Source: Pseudomonas sp. GM79
Lineage (GTDB): Bacteria > Pseudomonadota > Gammaproteobacteria > Pseudomonadales > Pseudomonadaceae
NCBI RefSeq assembly: GCF_000282495.1
Contig: NZ_AKJE01000108.1
Span: 99,258-163,257 of the forward strand
Direction: 5' to 3'
Length of the DNA: 64,000 bases
Shown here: positions 8,830 through 17,802 of the stretch, piece by piece
Numbering within the stretch: position 1 is the first letter of the stretch
How the letters are laid out: every line of letters starts with the position of its first letter
Translations under genes and position numbers: made by a program
Notes under the pieces: model-generated
The model's input: only the letters and a program-made list of their open reading frames with translations
Told to the model about the DNA's origin: nothing
Databases searched by the model: none

Positions 8830-9672
8830 ATGGCTCGGTTCCTTCCTCGCACCATCCGCAACATGCTCGTTTGTGCATCCGCTATTGGCGCGTTGCTCAC
8901 CCAGGTCCCAGCCCAGGCGGCTGATGTTTCACTCTGGAAAGACATTCAAAAAGCAGGCGTCTTGCGCTGTGGCGCGGCCGTTGCCGCGCCCTACGTCATG
9001 CGTGATGCACGCTCCGGTGAATACAGCGGCTACTTCGTGGACCTGTGTCGCGACTTTGGCGAGAGGGTGCTGAAGGTCAAAGTCGAGTTCGTCGACACCA
9101 ACTGGGACAACCTCGTGGCCGGGCTGCAAGGTGGCAAGTGGGACATGGCCATGGCGCTGAACCAGACACCTGAACGCGCGCTGGCGGTGAGTTTTTCGGT
9201 GCCTGCGACGGACTACCAGGTGTCGTTGCTGATCAACAAGGACAACCCGAAACTGGCAAACGCCGGCAATACCCTCGTCGATTTCGACAAGCCTGAAGTG
9301 ACCTTCGCGGTCATGTCCGGCACCGCCCAGGACAAGGCCATTTCGGCGGTTATCAAGCAAGGCAAGATCATGCGCTTGCCGGGCATGGACGAGGTGCGCC
9401 TGGCGGTGATGTCCAAGCGTGCCGACGTCTTGGTCGATGCCAGTGACACCAACCACCTGTTTGCCGTGGCTAACCCGGGCTGGTCGAAGGAAGTGCTGCC
9501 CAAACCCGCACTGGCCAAGCAGGGCGTGGCGTTCGGCGTGCGCCGCGACATTAGCGCCGCCGACTTGCAGACGCTGAACATCTATCTCTCCCAGCGTCGC
9601 GAGACCGGTGAGATCGACGCCTTGGTCGACAAGGCTTCGCAACTGGCCAACGCCGAGAAAACTCCTCAGTAA
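8830..9672 (+). CDS. Amino-acid ABC transporter, periplasmic binding protein (family 3)
   Basis: 280 residues from the ATG at 8830 (GGAGAGG upstream). A signal peptide ends at AQA-AD near residue 29. The mature part has the SBP_bac_3 layout: IQKAGVLRCGAAVAAPYVMRD, then GYFVDLCRDFGERV, and NWDNLVAGLQGGKWDMAMAL. It is a periplasmic receptor for a polar amino acid or derivative. Given the enzymes that follow, hydroxyproline or a related imino acid is the likely ligand. A hairpin after its stop probably protects its mRNA so that it is made in excess over the membrane parts. Confidence 0.9.
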   Translation: MARFLPRTIRNMLVCASAIGALLTQVPAQAADVSLWKDIQKAGVLRCGAAVAAPYVMRDARSGEYSGYFVDLCRDFGERVLKVKVEFVDTNWDNLVAGLQGGKWDMAMALNQTPERALAVSFSVPATDYQVSLLINKDNPKLANAGNTLVDFDKPEVTFAVMSGTAQDKAISAVIKQGKIMRLPGMDEVRLAVMSKRADVLVDASDTNHLFAVANPGWSKEVLPKPALAKQGVAFGVRRDISAADLQTLNIYLSQRRETGEIDALVDKASQLANAEKTPQ

Positions 9673-9686
9673 ACCCCGCCGATGCC

Positions 9687-9710
9687 GAGCGCGCAGCGGG
9701 CTGCGCGCTC
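9687..9710 (+). other. Intercistronic hairpin after the binding-protein gene
   Basis: GAGCGCGCAG and CTGCGCGCTC form a perfect 10-base stem with a CGGG loop. No T-run follows. Such hairpins between binding-protein and permease/ATPase genes commonly set differential expression; this role is inferred from position. Confidence 0.6.
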
Positions 9711-9724
9711 TCGGAGAATGTTCG

Positions 9725-10546
9725 ATGAAAACTTCCACTCTGGCGGCGGTGCCGTCACGGCCTCTGCCTGCCTGCGAAACGAAGGGCGCCGGGTTCATCC
9801 AGCTGCGCGACGTCTATAAGTCCTACGGCGAAAACCTGGTGGTGATGGACCACCTCGATCTGGATATGCGCGCCGATGATCGCCTGGTCATCATCGGTCC
9901 CAGCGGTAGCGGCAAGAGCTCTTTGCTGCGGGTCATGATGGGGCTCGAGAGCATTCAGGGCGGGACCATCCGCTTCCAGGACAAACCCTATATCGATGGC
10001 AACGCCAGGGGCAAAGGCAAGCCCATGGATTGCTCGCTGCAAACCCAGGTGGGCATGGTGTTTCAGCACTACACCTTGTTTCCGCACCTGTCGGTTCTGG
10101 GCAATCTGATCCTGGCGCCGATGAAAGTGCATGGCCTGTCCAGGGCACAGGCGACTGACAAGGCCCGGGCATTGCTGGCTCGGCTGGGCCTGGAGAGCAA
10201 GCTCAACGTTTACCCCAGCCAGTTATCCGGCGGCCAGAAACAGCGGGTGGCGATTGCCCGGGCGTTGATGCTGGAGCCCAAGTTGATGCTGTTCGATGAG
10301 GTCACCTCGGCGCTCGATCCGGAAATGGTCATCGAGGTGCAGAACGTCATGCTGCAACTGGCCGAGCAGAAGATGGCGATGATCATCGTCACCCACGATA
10401 TGCATTTCGCCCGGCATATCGCCACCCGCGTGGTGTTTTGCGCCAACGGCAAAGTGGTAGAGCAAGGCCATCCCGATCAGTTGTTCACTCAGCCCAAGGA
10501 ACCCCGCACTCGCGAGTTCCTGGAAAAAGTGCTGCACCTGGACTGA
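9725..10546 (+). CDS. Amino-acid ABC transporter ATP-binding protein
   Basis: 273 residues of a GlnQ/HisP-type ATPase. Walker A GPSGSGKS is at 58-65, the signature LSGGQ at 167-171, Walker B LFDE at 189-192 followed by the D-loop, and the switch histidine occurs in IIVTHD. An extra N-terminal tail of about 24 residues precedes the first beta strand. The ATG at 9725 follows GGAGAATG. It energises import with the two permeases immediately downstream. Confidence 0.93.
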   Translation: MKTSTLAAVPSRPLPACETKGAGFIQLRDVYKSYGENLVVMDHLDLDMRADDRLVIIGPSGSGKSSLLRVMMGLESIQGGTIRFQDKPYIDGNARGKGKPMDCSLQTQVGMVFQHYTLFPHLSVLGNLILAPMKVHGLSRAQATDKARALLARLGLESKLNVYPSQLSGGQKQRVAIARALMLEPKLMLFDEVTSALDPEMVIEVQNVMLQLAEQKMAMIIVTHDMHFARHIATRVVFCANGKVVEQGHPDQLFTQPKEPRTREFLEKVLHLD

Positions 10547-10557
10547 GGAGCGCGACC

Positions 10558-11229
10558 ATGAATTATCAATTCGACTTCAGCTTTCTCAACGGCAACTTCG
10601 GCCTGTTGTGGGACGGCCTGAAAGTCACCCTGCAACTGGCACTGGTGTCGAACATCGTCGGTCTAGTGTTGGGTTTTGGCCTGTGCCTGCTGACCTTGAG
10701 TCGCTGGTTTTTTCTGCGCTGGCCGGCGCAGTTGTTTATCGAGTTCTTTCGTTGCACGCCGGTGCTGCTGCAAATCGTCTGGTTTTTCTACTGCGTGCCG
10801 ATGCTGTTCGACGTGTTCATCGACCCGATCACCATGGGCGTTCTGGCCCTCGGTTTGAACCTGACGGCGTTCAATGCCGAGGCCTATCGGGCCGGCGTGC
10901 AGGCGGTACCGCGTGAGCACCTGGACGCCTGCGTTGCATTGGGCCTGCGCCCGTGGCAGCGCACGCTCTACGTGATTCTTCCGCAAGCGTTGCGCAGTGC
11001 CATCCCGGTGTTGATGACCAACGGCATTTCGATCCTTCAGCAAAGCGCGCTGGTGGCAATCGTGGCCGTGGGCGACCTGATGTACGTCGGCAAAAGCATT
11101 GCCACCGAAGCCTACCGCCCGCTGGAGACCTATTCGCTGATCGCGCTCATTTACTTCGCCCTGTCGCTGCCCATCGCTCAGTTCGTTCAGTGGCTTGAAC
11201 GACGTCAGGACGCTGCGCTCGCGCGCTGA
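10558..11229 (+). CDS. Amino-acid ABC transporter permease (HisM/HisQ type)
   Basis: 223 residues with four to five membrane spans. The EAA loop is visible in FNAEAYRAGVQAVPREHLDA followed by CVALGLRPWQRTLYVILPQALR, which docks the ATPase. The ATG at 10558 follows GGAG by eight bases. It pairs with the next permease as a heterodimer, the usual form in polar amino-acid importers. Confidence 0.92.
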   Translation: MNYQFDFSFLNGNFGLLWDGLKVTLQLALVSNIVGLVLGFGLCLLTLSRWFFLRWPAQLFIEFFRCTPVLLQIVWFFYCVPMLFDVFIDPITMGVLALGLNLTAFNAEAYRAGVQAVPREHLDACVALGLRPWQRTLYVILPQALRSAIPVLMTNGISILQQSALVAIVAVGDLMYVGKSIATEAYRPLETYSLIALIYFALSLPIAQFVQWLERRQDAALAR

Positions 11230-11239
11230 GGAGACTGTC

Positions 11240-11905
11240 ATGAATCTCGATTTCACCGTGGTGTTCTCTTATTGGCAAGCCTTGCTGCAGGGGTTGGCGC
11301 TGACGCTGGCGTTCACTGTCGGCTGCGCCATCCTGGGCAGTCTCTGCGGGTTTTTCCTGAGCCTGTTGCGCGCGTCCCGCAGTCGCTGGTTGAGCGTGCC
11401 GGCGGGGTTCTATGTGGAGCTGTTTCGCGGTACGCCGCTGTTGATCCAGCTGTTCTGGGTGTTTTTCTGCTTTCCGGTGGTGTTCGGCATCGATGTGCCG
11501 CCCTACATCTCGGTGTTGCTGGCGCTGACGCTGTACATGACCGCCATCACCAGCGAGACCTTTCGCGGCGCACTCAAATCCATCCCCGGCGAACAACACG
11601 ATGCGTGCGTCGCGTTGGGCTTGGCGTCCTGGAATAAAACCCTCTTCGTGGTGTTTCCCCAGGCGTTGCTGCGGGGTATTCCGCCGCTGCTTTCCAACGT
11701 GGTTTCGCTGTTCAAGGAGAGCGCGCTGATTTCTTCGGTGGGCATCGCCGACCTGATGTTCGTCGGCCAGAACATCTCCAACAGCACGGCCCGTCCGGTC
11801 GAGTTCCTCTCGGCGGTGGCGGTCATCTATTTCCTCGTGGCGTTCCCGTTGACCCGTCTGGTCGGAGTGATCGAGACGCGGATGCTGCGACGTTATGCGT
11901 ACTAA
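11240..11905 (+). CDS. Amino-acid ABC transporter permease (second subunit)
   Basis: 221 residues, homologous to the preceding permease. Its EAA loop reads TSETFRGALKSIPGEQHDA followed by CVALGLASWNKTLFVVFPQALL. The start at 11240 follows GAGGAG and is ten bases after the previous stop, so the two are co-translated. A BPD_transp_1 domain fills the whole protein. Confidence 0.92.
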   Translation: MNLDFTVVFSYWQALLQGLALTLAFTVGCAILGSLCGFFLSLLRASRSRWLSVPAGFYVELFRGTPLLIQLFWVFFCFPVVFGIDVPPYISVLLALTLYMTAITSETFRGALKSIPGEQHDACVALGLASWNKTLFVVFPQALLRGIPPLLSNVVSLFKESALISSVGIADLMFVGQNISNSTARPVEFLSAVAVIYFLVAFPLTRLVGVIETRMLRRYAY

Positions 11906-11941
11906 CCCCAACCCGTCATTCAACAACGTGGAGTGTCTTCA

Positions 11942-12823
11942 ATGACCCAACTCAAAGGCATCCTGCCTGCTCTGGTCACGCCTTTCGACAAGGCCGGCAA
12001 AGTCGATTTCGACATGCTCAGCAACATCATCGAGTTTCAACTCAAGGCCGGCGTCAAAGGCTTCGTGCCGCTGGGTTCCACCGGTGAGTACTACGCCCTG
12101 ACCAACGAAGAGCGGCGGCAGATTCTGGCCACGGTGCGCGAAGTGGTCGGTGATCGCGGCGTGTTGATTGCCGGTGCCAATGGTTCCTGCACCCGTGAGG
12201 TTATCGAGCAGGTCAAGCAGACCCGTGATGCGGGCTACACCAATCTGCTGATCGCGCCGCCGTATTACGCACTGCCTTCACAGGACGAGCTGATCGGTCA
12301 CTATCAGGCGATTCTCGATGCCGCGCCGGATATCAATGTGGTGTTGTACAACTACCCGGTACGCACCAACGTTGAAGTCGGCTTCGGCGTGCTGGATGCC
12401 TTCAAGGACAACGAGCGCGTCATCGGCATCAAGGAAAGCAGCGGCAACCTGCTGCGTGCCATCGAAATCGGCGGCACCTACAAAGACAACTATCAGTTGT
12501 CCTGCGGTTCCGATGACCAGGCACTGGACTTCTTCCTGTGGGGCGCGACCAGCTGGATCTGCGGCCCGGCCAACTGCCTGACGCAACAGGTCTGCGATTT
12601 CTACACCAAATATTCCAGCGGTGATCTGGCCGGTGCCCAGGCCATCGTGCGCTCGCTGTTCCCGGTGTTGGCGGACATGGAATCCGGCAAGTTCATTCAG
12701 AAGGTCAAGTACGGATGTGAGCTGGCGGGCTTCCAGGCCGGCAACGCACGGATGCCACTGCAACCGCTGACCAACGAAGAGAAAGCCAGCTTCCGCGAGG
12801 CTTTCGAACTGGCTCAGGTTTAA
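11942..12823 (+). CDS. lhpC: DHDPS-family enzyme, probable pyrroline-4-hydroxy-2-carboxylate deaminase
   Basis: 293 residues of a Schiff-base TIM barrel: GSTGEY at 45-50, tyrosine Y138 in YNYPV, and Schiff-base lysine K164 in GIKES. In hydroxyproline catabolic clusters a DHDPS-family member (LhpC) dehydrates and deaminates pyrroline-4-hydroxy-2-carboxylate to alpha-ketoglutarate semialdehyde. Its position between an amino-acid importer and an epimerase/FAD-dehydrogenase/ALDH trio supports that role. The assignment rests on context as much as on sequence. A true lysine-pathway DapA is less likely here. Confidence 0.75.
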   Translation: MTQLKGILPALVTPFDKAGKVDFDMLSNIIEFQLKAGVKGFVPLGSTGEYYALTNEERRQILATVREVVGDRGVLIAGANGSCTREVIEQVKQTRDAGYTNLLIAPPYYALPSQDELIGHYQAILDAAPDINVVLYNYPVRTNVEVGFGVLDAFKDNERVIGIKESSGNLLRAIEIGGTYKDNYQLSCGSDDQALDFFLWGATSWICGPANCLTQQVCDFYTKYSSGDLAGAQAIVRSLFPVLADMESGKFIQKVKYGCELAGFQAGNARMPLQPLTNEEKASFREAFELAQV

Positions 12824-12830
12824 GCGCCTG

Positions 12831-12861
12831 CCGCATCGGCCGCCACGCCCGGCCGATGCGG
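12831..12861 (+). other. Intercistronic hairpin
   Basis: CCGCATCGGCC and GGCCGATGCGG form a perfect 11-base stem around a nine-base loop between the deaminase and epimerase genes. No T-run follows, so it is more likely an RNA stability or processing element than a terminator. Confidence 0.6.
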
Positions 12862-12880
12862 CTCTACGGAGTGAGATGAG

Positions 12881-13924
12881 ATGACCCGACACGTATTCAA
12901 TTGCATTGAAGGCCATACCGAAGGCATGCCCGTGCGCATGGTGATCGCCGGAGGCCCAGTACTGAAGGGCGCGACCATGAGCGATCGGCGTGAACACTTC
13001 ATGATCGAGTTCGACTGGATCCGCCGCACCTTGATGTTCGAGCCCCGAGGGCATGCGCACATGTCGGGCACGATCTTCTATCCGCCGATGCGCGCCGACA
13101 GCGACTTCAGCCTGCTGTTCATCGAGACCTCGGGCTGCCTGCCGATGTGCGGGCACGCGACCTTGGGCTCCATCAGTTTTGCGCTGGAGGCCGGCCTGAT
13201 CGAGCCGAAAGTCCCCGGCACCGTGGTGGTGGATGTACCGGCGGGGCAGGTTCACGCCACTTACACCCGTGTGGGCGAGAAGGTCACCTCGGTGTGTTTC
13301 ACCAACGTCCCGTCATTCTTGTTGCACCGTGACCTGACCATCGACTTCCCGCCGCTGGGCGAGTTGAAGGTCGATATTGCCTATGGCGGTAATTTTTATC
13401 CGATTATCGACGTGCAGCCCAACTATCCGGGCTGTGAGCATTTCAGCCCGCAACAGCTGTTGGAATGGGGGCGGCAGATTCAGGACCTGGTCAATCAATC
13501 CATGGACGTGGTCCATCCGCAAAACCCGGCGATCAGAGGCGTCAACCATTGCATGTGGACAGGCGCGCCGCTGTCAGCAGAGTCCCAGGGGCGGGCTGTG
13601 GTGATTGCCGGCGCAAGCCTCATCGACCGCTCCCCGTGTGGCACCGGCAGCTCGGCCCGGGTCGCGCAGCGATTTGCGCGTGGCTGGCTGGCCGACGGTG
13701 CGGCCTATCGTCATGAAAGCCTGATCGGCAGTTTTTTCGTCGGTCGTGTGGCGCAACAGCTTCAATTGGACAATGGCACGCCGGCGATTCGCCCCAGCAT
13801 TGAAGGCCGGGCGTGGATCACCGGGCGCGCGGAGTTTATTGTCGACGATACCCAACCCTGGTGGGACGGCTTCAGTCTGGAAGATTTTGCCGCTCCAGCC
13901 TCAGCGAAAGAGACTTCCCTATGA
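12881..13924 (+). CDS. lhpA: Proline racemase family, probable 4-hydroxyproline 2-epimerase
   Basis: 347 residues. The two catalytic cysteines of the family are present: C90 in MCGHATLG and C253 in SPCGTGSS, so the active-site pair is Cys/Cys as in racemases and epimerases. The enzyme would convert trans-4-hydroxy-L-proline to cis-4-hydroxy-D-proline, feeding the FAD dehydrogenase next door. It is about 35 residues longer than typical 4-hydroxyproline epimerases, mostly through a C-terminal extension and internal insertions. Its stop overlaps the next start as ATGA (13921-13924). Confidence 0.8.
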   Translation: MTRHVFNCIEGHTEGMPVRMVIAGGPVLKGATMSDRREHFMIEFDWIRRTLMFEPRGHAHMSGTIFYPPMRADSDFSLLFIETSGCLPMCGHATLGSISFALEAGLIEPKVPGTVVVDVPAGQVHATYTRVGEKVTSVCFTNVPSFLLHRDLTIDFPPLGELKVDIAYGGNFYPIIDVQPNYPGCEHFSPQQLLEWGRQIQDLVNQSMDVVHPQNPAIRGVNHCMWTGAPLSAESQGRAVVIAGASLIDRSPCGTGSSARVAQRFARGWLADGAAYRHESLIGSFFVGRVAQQLQLDNGTPAIRPSIEGRAWITGRAEFIVDDTQPWWDGFSLEDFAAPASAKETSL

Positions 13925-15219
13925 CACCTCTGCAGTCCGCAGCTCTTGCCCCCGACCTGCGTGAAAAGGCCCTCGTGGTCGGCGGAGGCATTGTGGGCGT
14001 CTGTTGTGCCCTGTATCTGCAACGGGACGGTTATGCGGTGACCCTGATCGACCCGGCAGCGGCGGGTGACAGCACCGCCAAGTGGAGTTGCGGACAGATG
14101 GCGGTCAGCGAGGTCATTCCGCTGTCCAAGCCCGGGATCCTGAAGAAGATCCCCGGCTGGCTGCTTGATCAGAAAGGACCCTTGGCGCTAAGGCCCGGCG
14201 CATTGCCCGGCATCTTGCCGTGGTTCCTGCGATTCCTGGCGTGCGCCCGGCACTCGAAAATCGTCGAGATTTCCGAGGCCATGGCGACCCTCACGCACCA
14301 CGTCTACGAGGACTATGCGCCTTTGCTCGACGCTTGCCCGGACAAGTCCTTGATGGGCGAACGGCCGATCATCGAGTTGTTTGATACGCCGTCAGGGCTG
14401 GATCACGAACGTCCGCATCTTGAGTTGCGCAAAGCGTTGGGCTTCAAGTCCGAGGTGCTTGATCGTGCGGCGATCGCGGATCTGGAGCCTTCACTGGCCG
14501 GCAAGTTCAGCCACGGCCTGCTGTTTCCGGACTGGCACGCGGTCAGCGACACCAAAGGCTTTATTGCGGCGCTGACACAGAGCTTTATCGAACAGGGCGG
14601 CGTGCGTGTCCGCGCCCAGGTCAAACAGCTCGATGAAGTGGCCGATCGCGCCAGTGGCGTCACGCTCACCAACGGTGAACGCCACGCCGCCGACCATGTA
14701 GTGATTGCGGCCGGCACCGGTTCGCGACAGTTCTTTGAGCAAATCGGTGCGCAGATTCCGCTGGCCGGGATCGCCGGTTATCAAGTGCTGTTGCCCACTC
14801 CAGAGGTGGAGATCCGCCACTCGGTGATCTACGCCGACGGCGGGTTCTGCTTCAGCCCGATGACCCGAGGCTTGCAGATCGGCGGCACCATCGAATTCGC
14901 CAGCCCGAATGCCGAGCCGAACTTCAAACGCGCCGACATCATTCTTGAGAAAGCCCGAAAAATCCTGCCGCAGTTGCGGCTGGACAACGTCGAGTACGGC
15001 GTCGGCTATCGCCCGTTCCTGCCTGACACCAAACCCGTCATTGACCGCAGCGCCCGCCTGACGAATGTGTTTATGGCGTTCGGCCACGGCCAACTCGGCC
15101 TGACATTGGGCGCCACGACCGGGCGACTCATTACCGATATGGTTGCTGGACGCATACCGGCCCAGAACCTGAGCCCTTTTAGCGCCAAGCGCTTTGCCCT
15201 ATTTGGAGACCACGCATGA
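13921..15219 (+). CDS. FAD-dependent D-amino-acid (D-hydroxyproline) dehydrogenase, DadA-like
   Basis: 432 residues of the DAO fold. The FAD-binding glycines (VVGGGIVG) are at about 19-26, and a C-terminal GHGQLGLTLGATTGR motif closes the flavin site, as in DadA/LhpB-type single-chain dehydrogenases. It would oxidise cis-4-hydroxy-D-proline to pyrroline-4-hydroxy-2-carboxylate and pass electrons to the respiratory chain. It overlaps its neighbours by ATGA at both ends, which shows tight translational coupling with the epimerase and the aldehyde dehydrogenase. Confidence 0.85.
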   Translation: MTPLQSAALAPDLREKALVVGGGIVGVCCALYLQRDGYAVTLIDPAAAGDSTAKWSCGQMAVSEVIPLSKPGILKKIPGWLLDQKGPLALRPGALPGILPWFLRFLACARHSKIVEISEAMATLTHHVYEDYAPLLDACPDKSLMGERPIIELFDTPSGLDHERPHLELRKALGFKSEVLDRAAIADLEPSLAGKFSHGLLFPDWHAVSDTKGFIAALTQSFIEQGGVRVRAQVKQLDEVADRASGVTLTNGERHAADHVVIAAGTGSRQFFEQIGAQIPLAGIAGYQVLLPTPEVEIRHSVIYADGGFCFSPMTRGLQIGGTIEFASPNAEPNFKRADIILEKARKILPQLRLDNVEYGVGYRPFLPDTKPVIDRSARLTNVFMAFGHGQLGLTLGATTGRLITDMVAGRIPAQNLSPFSAKRFALFGDHA

Positions 15220-16697
15220 AATCCTATGATCAGCTCTACATCGACGGCCAGTGGGTTCGACCGAAGAAGGGCGGCACGTTTGAAACCGTCGACCCCAGCA
15301 ATGAGTCGGTCATCACCCGGGTCGCAGCGGCCACGGCAGACGATGTCGACCTGGCGGTAAACGCCGCTCGCCGAGCCTTTGACGAAGGTCCATGGCCGCA
15401 GATGGCCGGCGCCGAACGTGCAACGATTCTGCGGGCGATCGCCAATGGCATCCGCGTGCGTCAGAACGAGCTGGCCGAACTTGAAGTGCGGGATAACGGC
15501 AAGCCGTTGCCCGAAGCCCTGTGGGACATTGGTGATACGGCGGGCTGTTTCGACTTTTACGCCGACCTGGCCGACGGCCTCGATGCTCAGCGCGAGCAAA
15601 GCATTGCGCTCGCGGATGAACGCTTTACCTCGATAGCGCGCAAAGAACCGATGGGTGTCGCCGGGGCCATCATTCCGTGGAATTTCCCGATGCTGATGGC
15701 CGCATGGAAAGTCGCACCGGCCCTGGCCGCCGGTTGCTGCATGGTGCTCAAACCGTCGGAGTTGACACCGCTGACCGCGCTGGAACTGGCGGACATTGCC
15801 CATCAGGCCGGCTTGCCTGCCGGTGTGCTGAATGTCGTGACCGGCCTGGGTGTGGAGGCCGGCGCGCCACTGAGCGAGCATCCGGGGATCGACAAACTGG
15901 CCTTTACCGGCAGCGTCCCGACCGGCACGCGGATCATGCAAGCCGCCGCCCGGGAAATCAAAAACCTCAGCCTGGAGTTGGGCGGCAAATCGCCGTTCAT
16001 CATCTTCGATGACAGCGATATCGACGCGGCGGTCGAATGGATCATGTTCGGGATTTTCTGGAACCAGGGTGAGGTGTGTTCGGCCACTTCGAGGGTGCTG
16101 GTTCAGCGCGACTTGTATGAGCCATTGCTCAAGCGCCTGGTGCAACAGACCCAAAGCCTGAGCATCGGCAACGGGATGGACGAAGGTGTATTGCTCGGCC
16201 CATTGGTCAGTCGTGGCCAGTACGACAAGGTCCTGCAAGCCATCGCCCGGGGCCAGGAGGAAGGCGCGACCTTGCTCACCGGCGGGACGCGCCCGGCGAA
16301 TTGCGAGAAGGGCTACTTCCTGACCCCGGCGATCTTTGCCGATGTGCCGGAAGACAGCTGGATCTGGACCGAGGAAATCTTCGGGCCGGTGGTGTGCGTG
16401 CGTCCTTTCGACGACGAAGCCGACGCCTTGCGCAGCGCCAACGACTCGCGCTTCGGCCTCGCCGCTGCGGTCATGTCAAAGGATCTTGTGCGTGCCGAGC
16501 GCGTCGCCCGACGACTGCGCGCGGGTATCGTCTGGATCAATTGCTCGCAACCGACCTTCACCGAAGCCCCGTGGGGCGGCTACAAACAAAGCGGTATCGG
16601 CCGTGAGCTGGGGGAGTGGGGGTTGAACAACTACCTGGAAACCAAGCAGATCACCCGCTATGACAGCGAGCAGCCATGGGGCTGGTACATCAAGTAA
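15216..16697 (+). CDS. NAD(P)-dependent aldehyde dehydrogenase, probable alpha-ketoglutarate semialdehyde dehydrogenase
   Basis: 493 residues of the ALDH superfamily. The NAD-site IIPWNFPML is in the first half, the catalytic glutamate in LELGGKSP near 255, and the catalytic cysteine C288 in NQGEVCSA. The last step of hydroxyproline breakdown oxidises alpha-ketoglutarate semialdehyde to alpha-ketoglutarate, which this gene is placed to do. Overall similarity also suits betaine-aldehyde dehydrogenase-like enzymes, so the substrate is inferred from context. The start overlaps the previous stop (ATGA at 15216). Confidence 0.8.
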   Translation: MKSYDQLYIDGQWVRPKKGGTFETVDPSNESVITRVAAATADDVDLAVNAARRAFDEGPWPQMAGAERATILRAIANGIRVRQNELAELEVRDNGKPLPEALWDIGDTAGCFDFYADLADGLDAQREQSIALADERFTSIARKEPMGVAGAIIPWNFPMLMAAWKVAPALAAGCCMVLKPSELTPLTALELADIAHQAGLPAGVLNVVTGLGVEAGAPLSEHPGIDKLAFTGSVPTGTRIMQAAAREIKNLSLELGGKSPFIIFDDSDIDAAVEWIMFGIFWNQGEVCSATSRVLVQRDLYEPLLKRLVQQTQSLSIGNGMDEGVLLGPLVSRGQYDKVLQAIARGQEEGATLLTGGTRPANCEKGYFLTPAIFADVPEDSWIWTEEIFGPVVCVRPFDDEADALRSANDSRFGLAAAVMSKDLVRAERVARRLRAGIVWINCSQPTFTEAPWGGYKQSGIGRELGEWGLNNYLETKQITRYDSEQPWGWYIK

Positions 16698-16708
16698 AGG
16701 AGTCCGTT

Positions 16709-17731
16709 ATGCGCTGGAAAAGAACGCTGCAAATGGCCGATGTGCATTGTGAAGGCGAGATCGGCAAGGTCATCACCGGCGGTGTCATTGATATCCCCGG
16801 CAAGACCATGCTCGACAAGATGAACTACATCAACGACGTCGACGACAGCCTCCGACGGTTAGTGATTCTGGAACCGCGCGGTTGCCTGCAAATGTCGGTG
16901 AACCTGCTGTTGCCACCGACCCGGCCCGAGGCCCAGGCCGGTTTCATCGTGCTGCAGGCGGACAAGGCTCACCCCATGTCGGGCAGCAACTGCATCTGTG
17001 TGGTGACGGCCTTGCTGGAACTCGGCATGTTGCCAATGGAAGAGCCGGTCACCACGGTGGTGCTGGACACGCCGGCGGGGCTAGTGACGGCGCGCGCGCA
17101 GTGCGCGGACGGGCGCTGCGTGAGTGTGTCGCTGGACATGGTGCCCTCGTTTGTCGAACAGCTGGACGCCCCGATCCAGACGGCCGAGTTCGGTTTGATC
17201 AAGGCTGACATCGCATTCGGCGGTGTGTATTACGCACTGGTGGATGTCGATCAAGTCGGCTTGACCATCGCCCCGGAGAACGCTCGCGAGCTGGCGACGC
17301 AGGGTGTGCGCCTGAAAGGCTTGATCAATCAACACGTGACGGTCAGTCATCCGCTGTTCAAAGAGCTGAATGAAGTGGCCTACGTGATGTTCCGCAACCG
17401 GCTCGACGAGCGCACTTACCAGACCTGCACCACGCTGCCCCCGGGACGGGTTGACCGCTCGCCCTGCGGCACCGGCAGCTCGGCCAATCTGGCGACCTTG
17501 AGCGCACGAGGCCTGGTTGAAGTGGGGGACACGCTGACCTCGCGTTCCACCATCGGTGGTGAGTTTCAGGTCGAGTTGCTGGGGCTGACGGAAGTTGGCG
17601 GCAAACCGGCGGTTCTGCCGAGGATCACGGGTCGGGCCTGGCTCTACGGATTGCAGCAGATCGGCGTTGATCCGGACGATCCGCTGGCCGAAGGCTTCAT
17701 GTTGAGTGATACCTGGGGTGAAGGTTTCTAA
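16709..17731 (+). CDS. Proline racemase-family protein with Ser/Cys active-site pair
   Basis: 340 residues, preceded by AAAGGAG. The second catalytic motif SPCGTGSS keeps C253, but the first, normally MCGH, reads MSGSN so the residue is S91. Changes at the first or second cysteine separate epimerases from hydroxyproline dehydratases in this superfamily, so this protein may be a trans-3-hydroxy-L-proline dehydratase or an epimerase with altered activity. It is a paralogue of the Cys/Cys protein at 12.9 kb in the same operon. The reaction cannot be settled from sequence alone. Confidence 0.8.
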   Translation: MRWKRTLQMADVHCEGEIGKVITGGVIDIPGKTMLDKMNYINDVDDSLRRLVILEPRGCLQMSVNLLLPPTRPEAQAGFIVLQADKAHPMSGSNCICVVTALLELGMLPMEEPVTTVVLDTPAGLVTARAQCADGRCVSVSLDMVPSFVEQLDAPIQTAEFGLIKADIAFGGVYYALVDVDQVGLTIAPENARELATQGVRLKGLINQHVTVSHPLFKELNEVAYVMFRNRLDERTYQTCTTLPPGRVDRSPCGTGSSANLATLSARGLVEVGDTLTSRSTIGGEFQVELLGLTEVGGKPAVLPRITGRAWLYGLQQIGVDPDDPLAEGFMLSDTWGEGF

Positions 17732-17756
17732 CAATCCCGAGGCAAGTGTTAAAGTT

Positions 17757-17782
17757 GCAGGCTGGTCAGATGACTGGCCTGC
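17757..17782. promoter_or_regulatory. Imperfect palindrome before the GntR gene
   Basis: The arrangement is GCAGGC-N2-GTCA-N2-TGAC-N2-GCCTGC, symmetric over 26 bases and ending 20 bases before the GntR start. Its position suggests an autoregulatory operator; a translational hairpin is the alternative. Confidence 0.5.
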
Positions 17783-17802
17783 ACTGCTGAGAAAATGACC
17801 CT

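Noticed and set aside
15006..16238. 410-codon open frame on the minus strand over the aldehyde dehydrogenase
   Set aside because: Antisense shadow of two well-supported genes; no motif or ribosome site.
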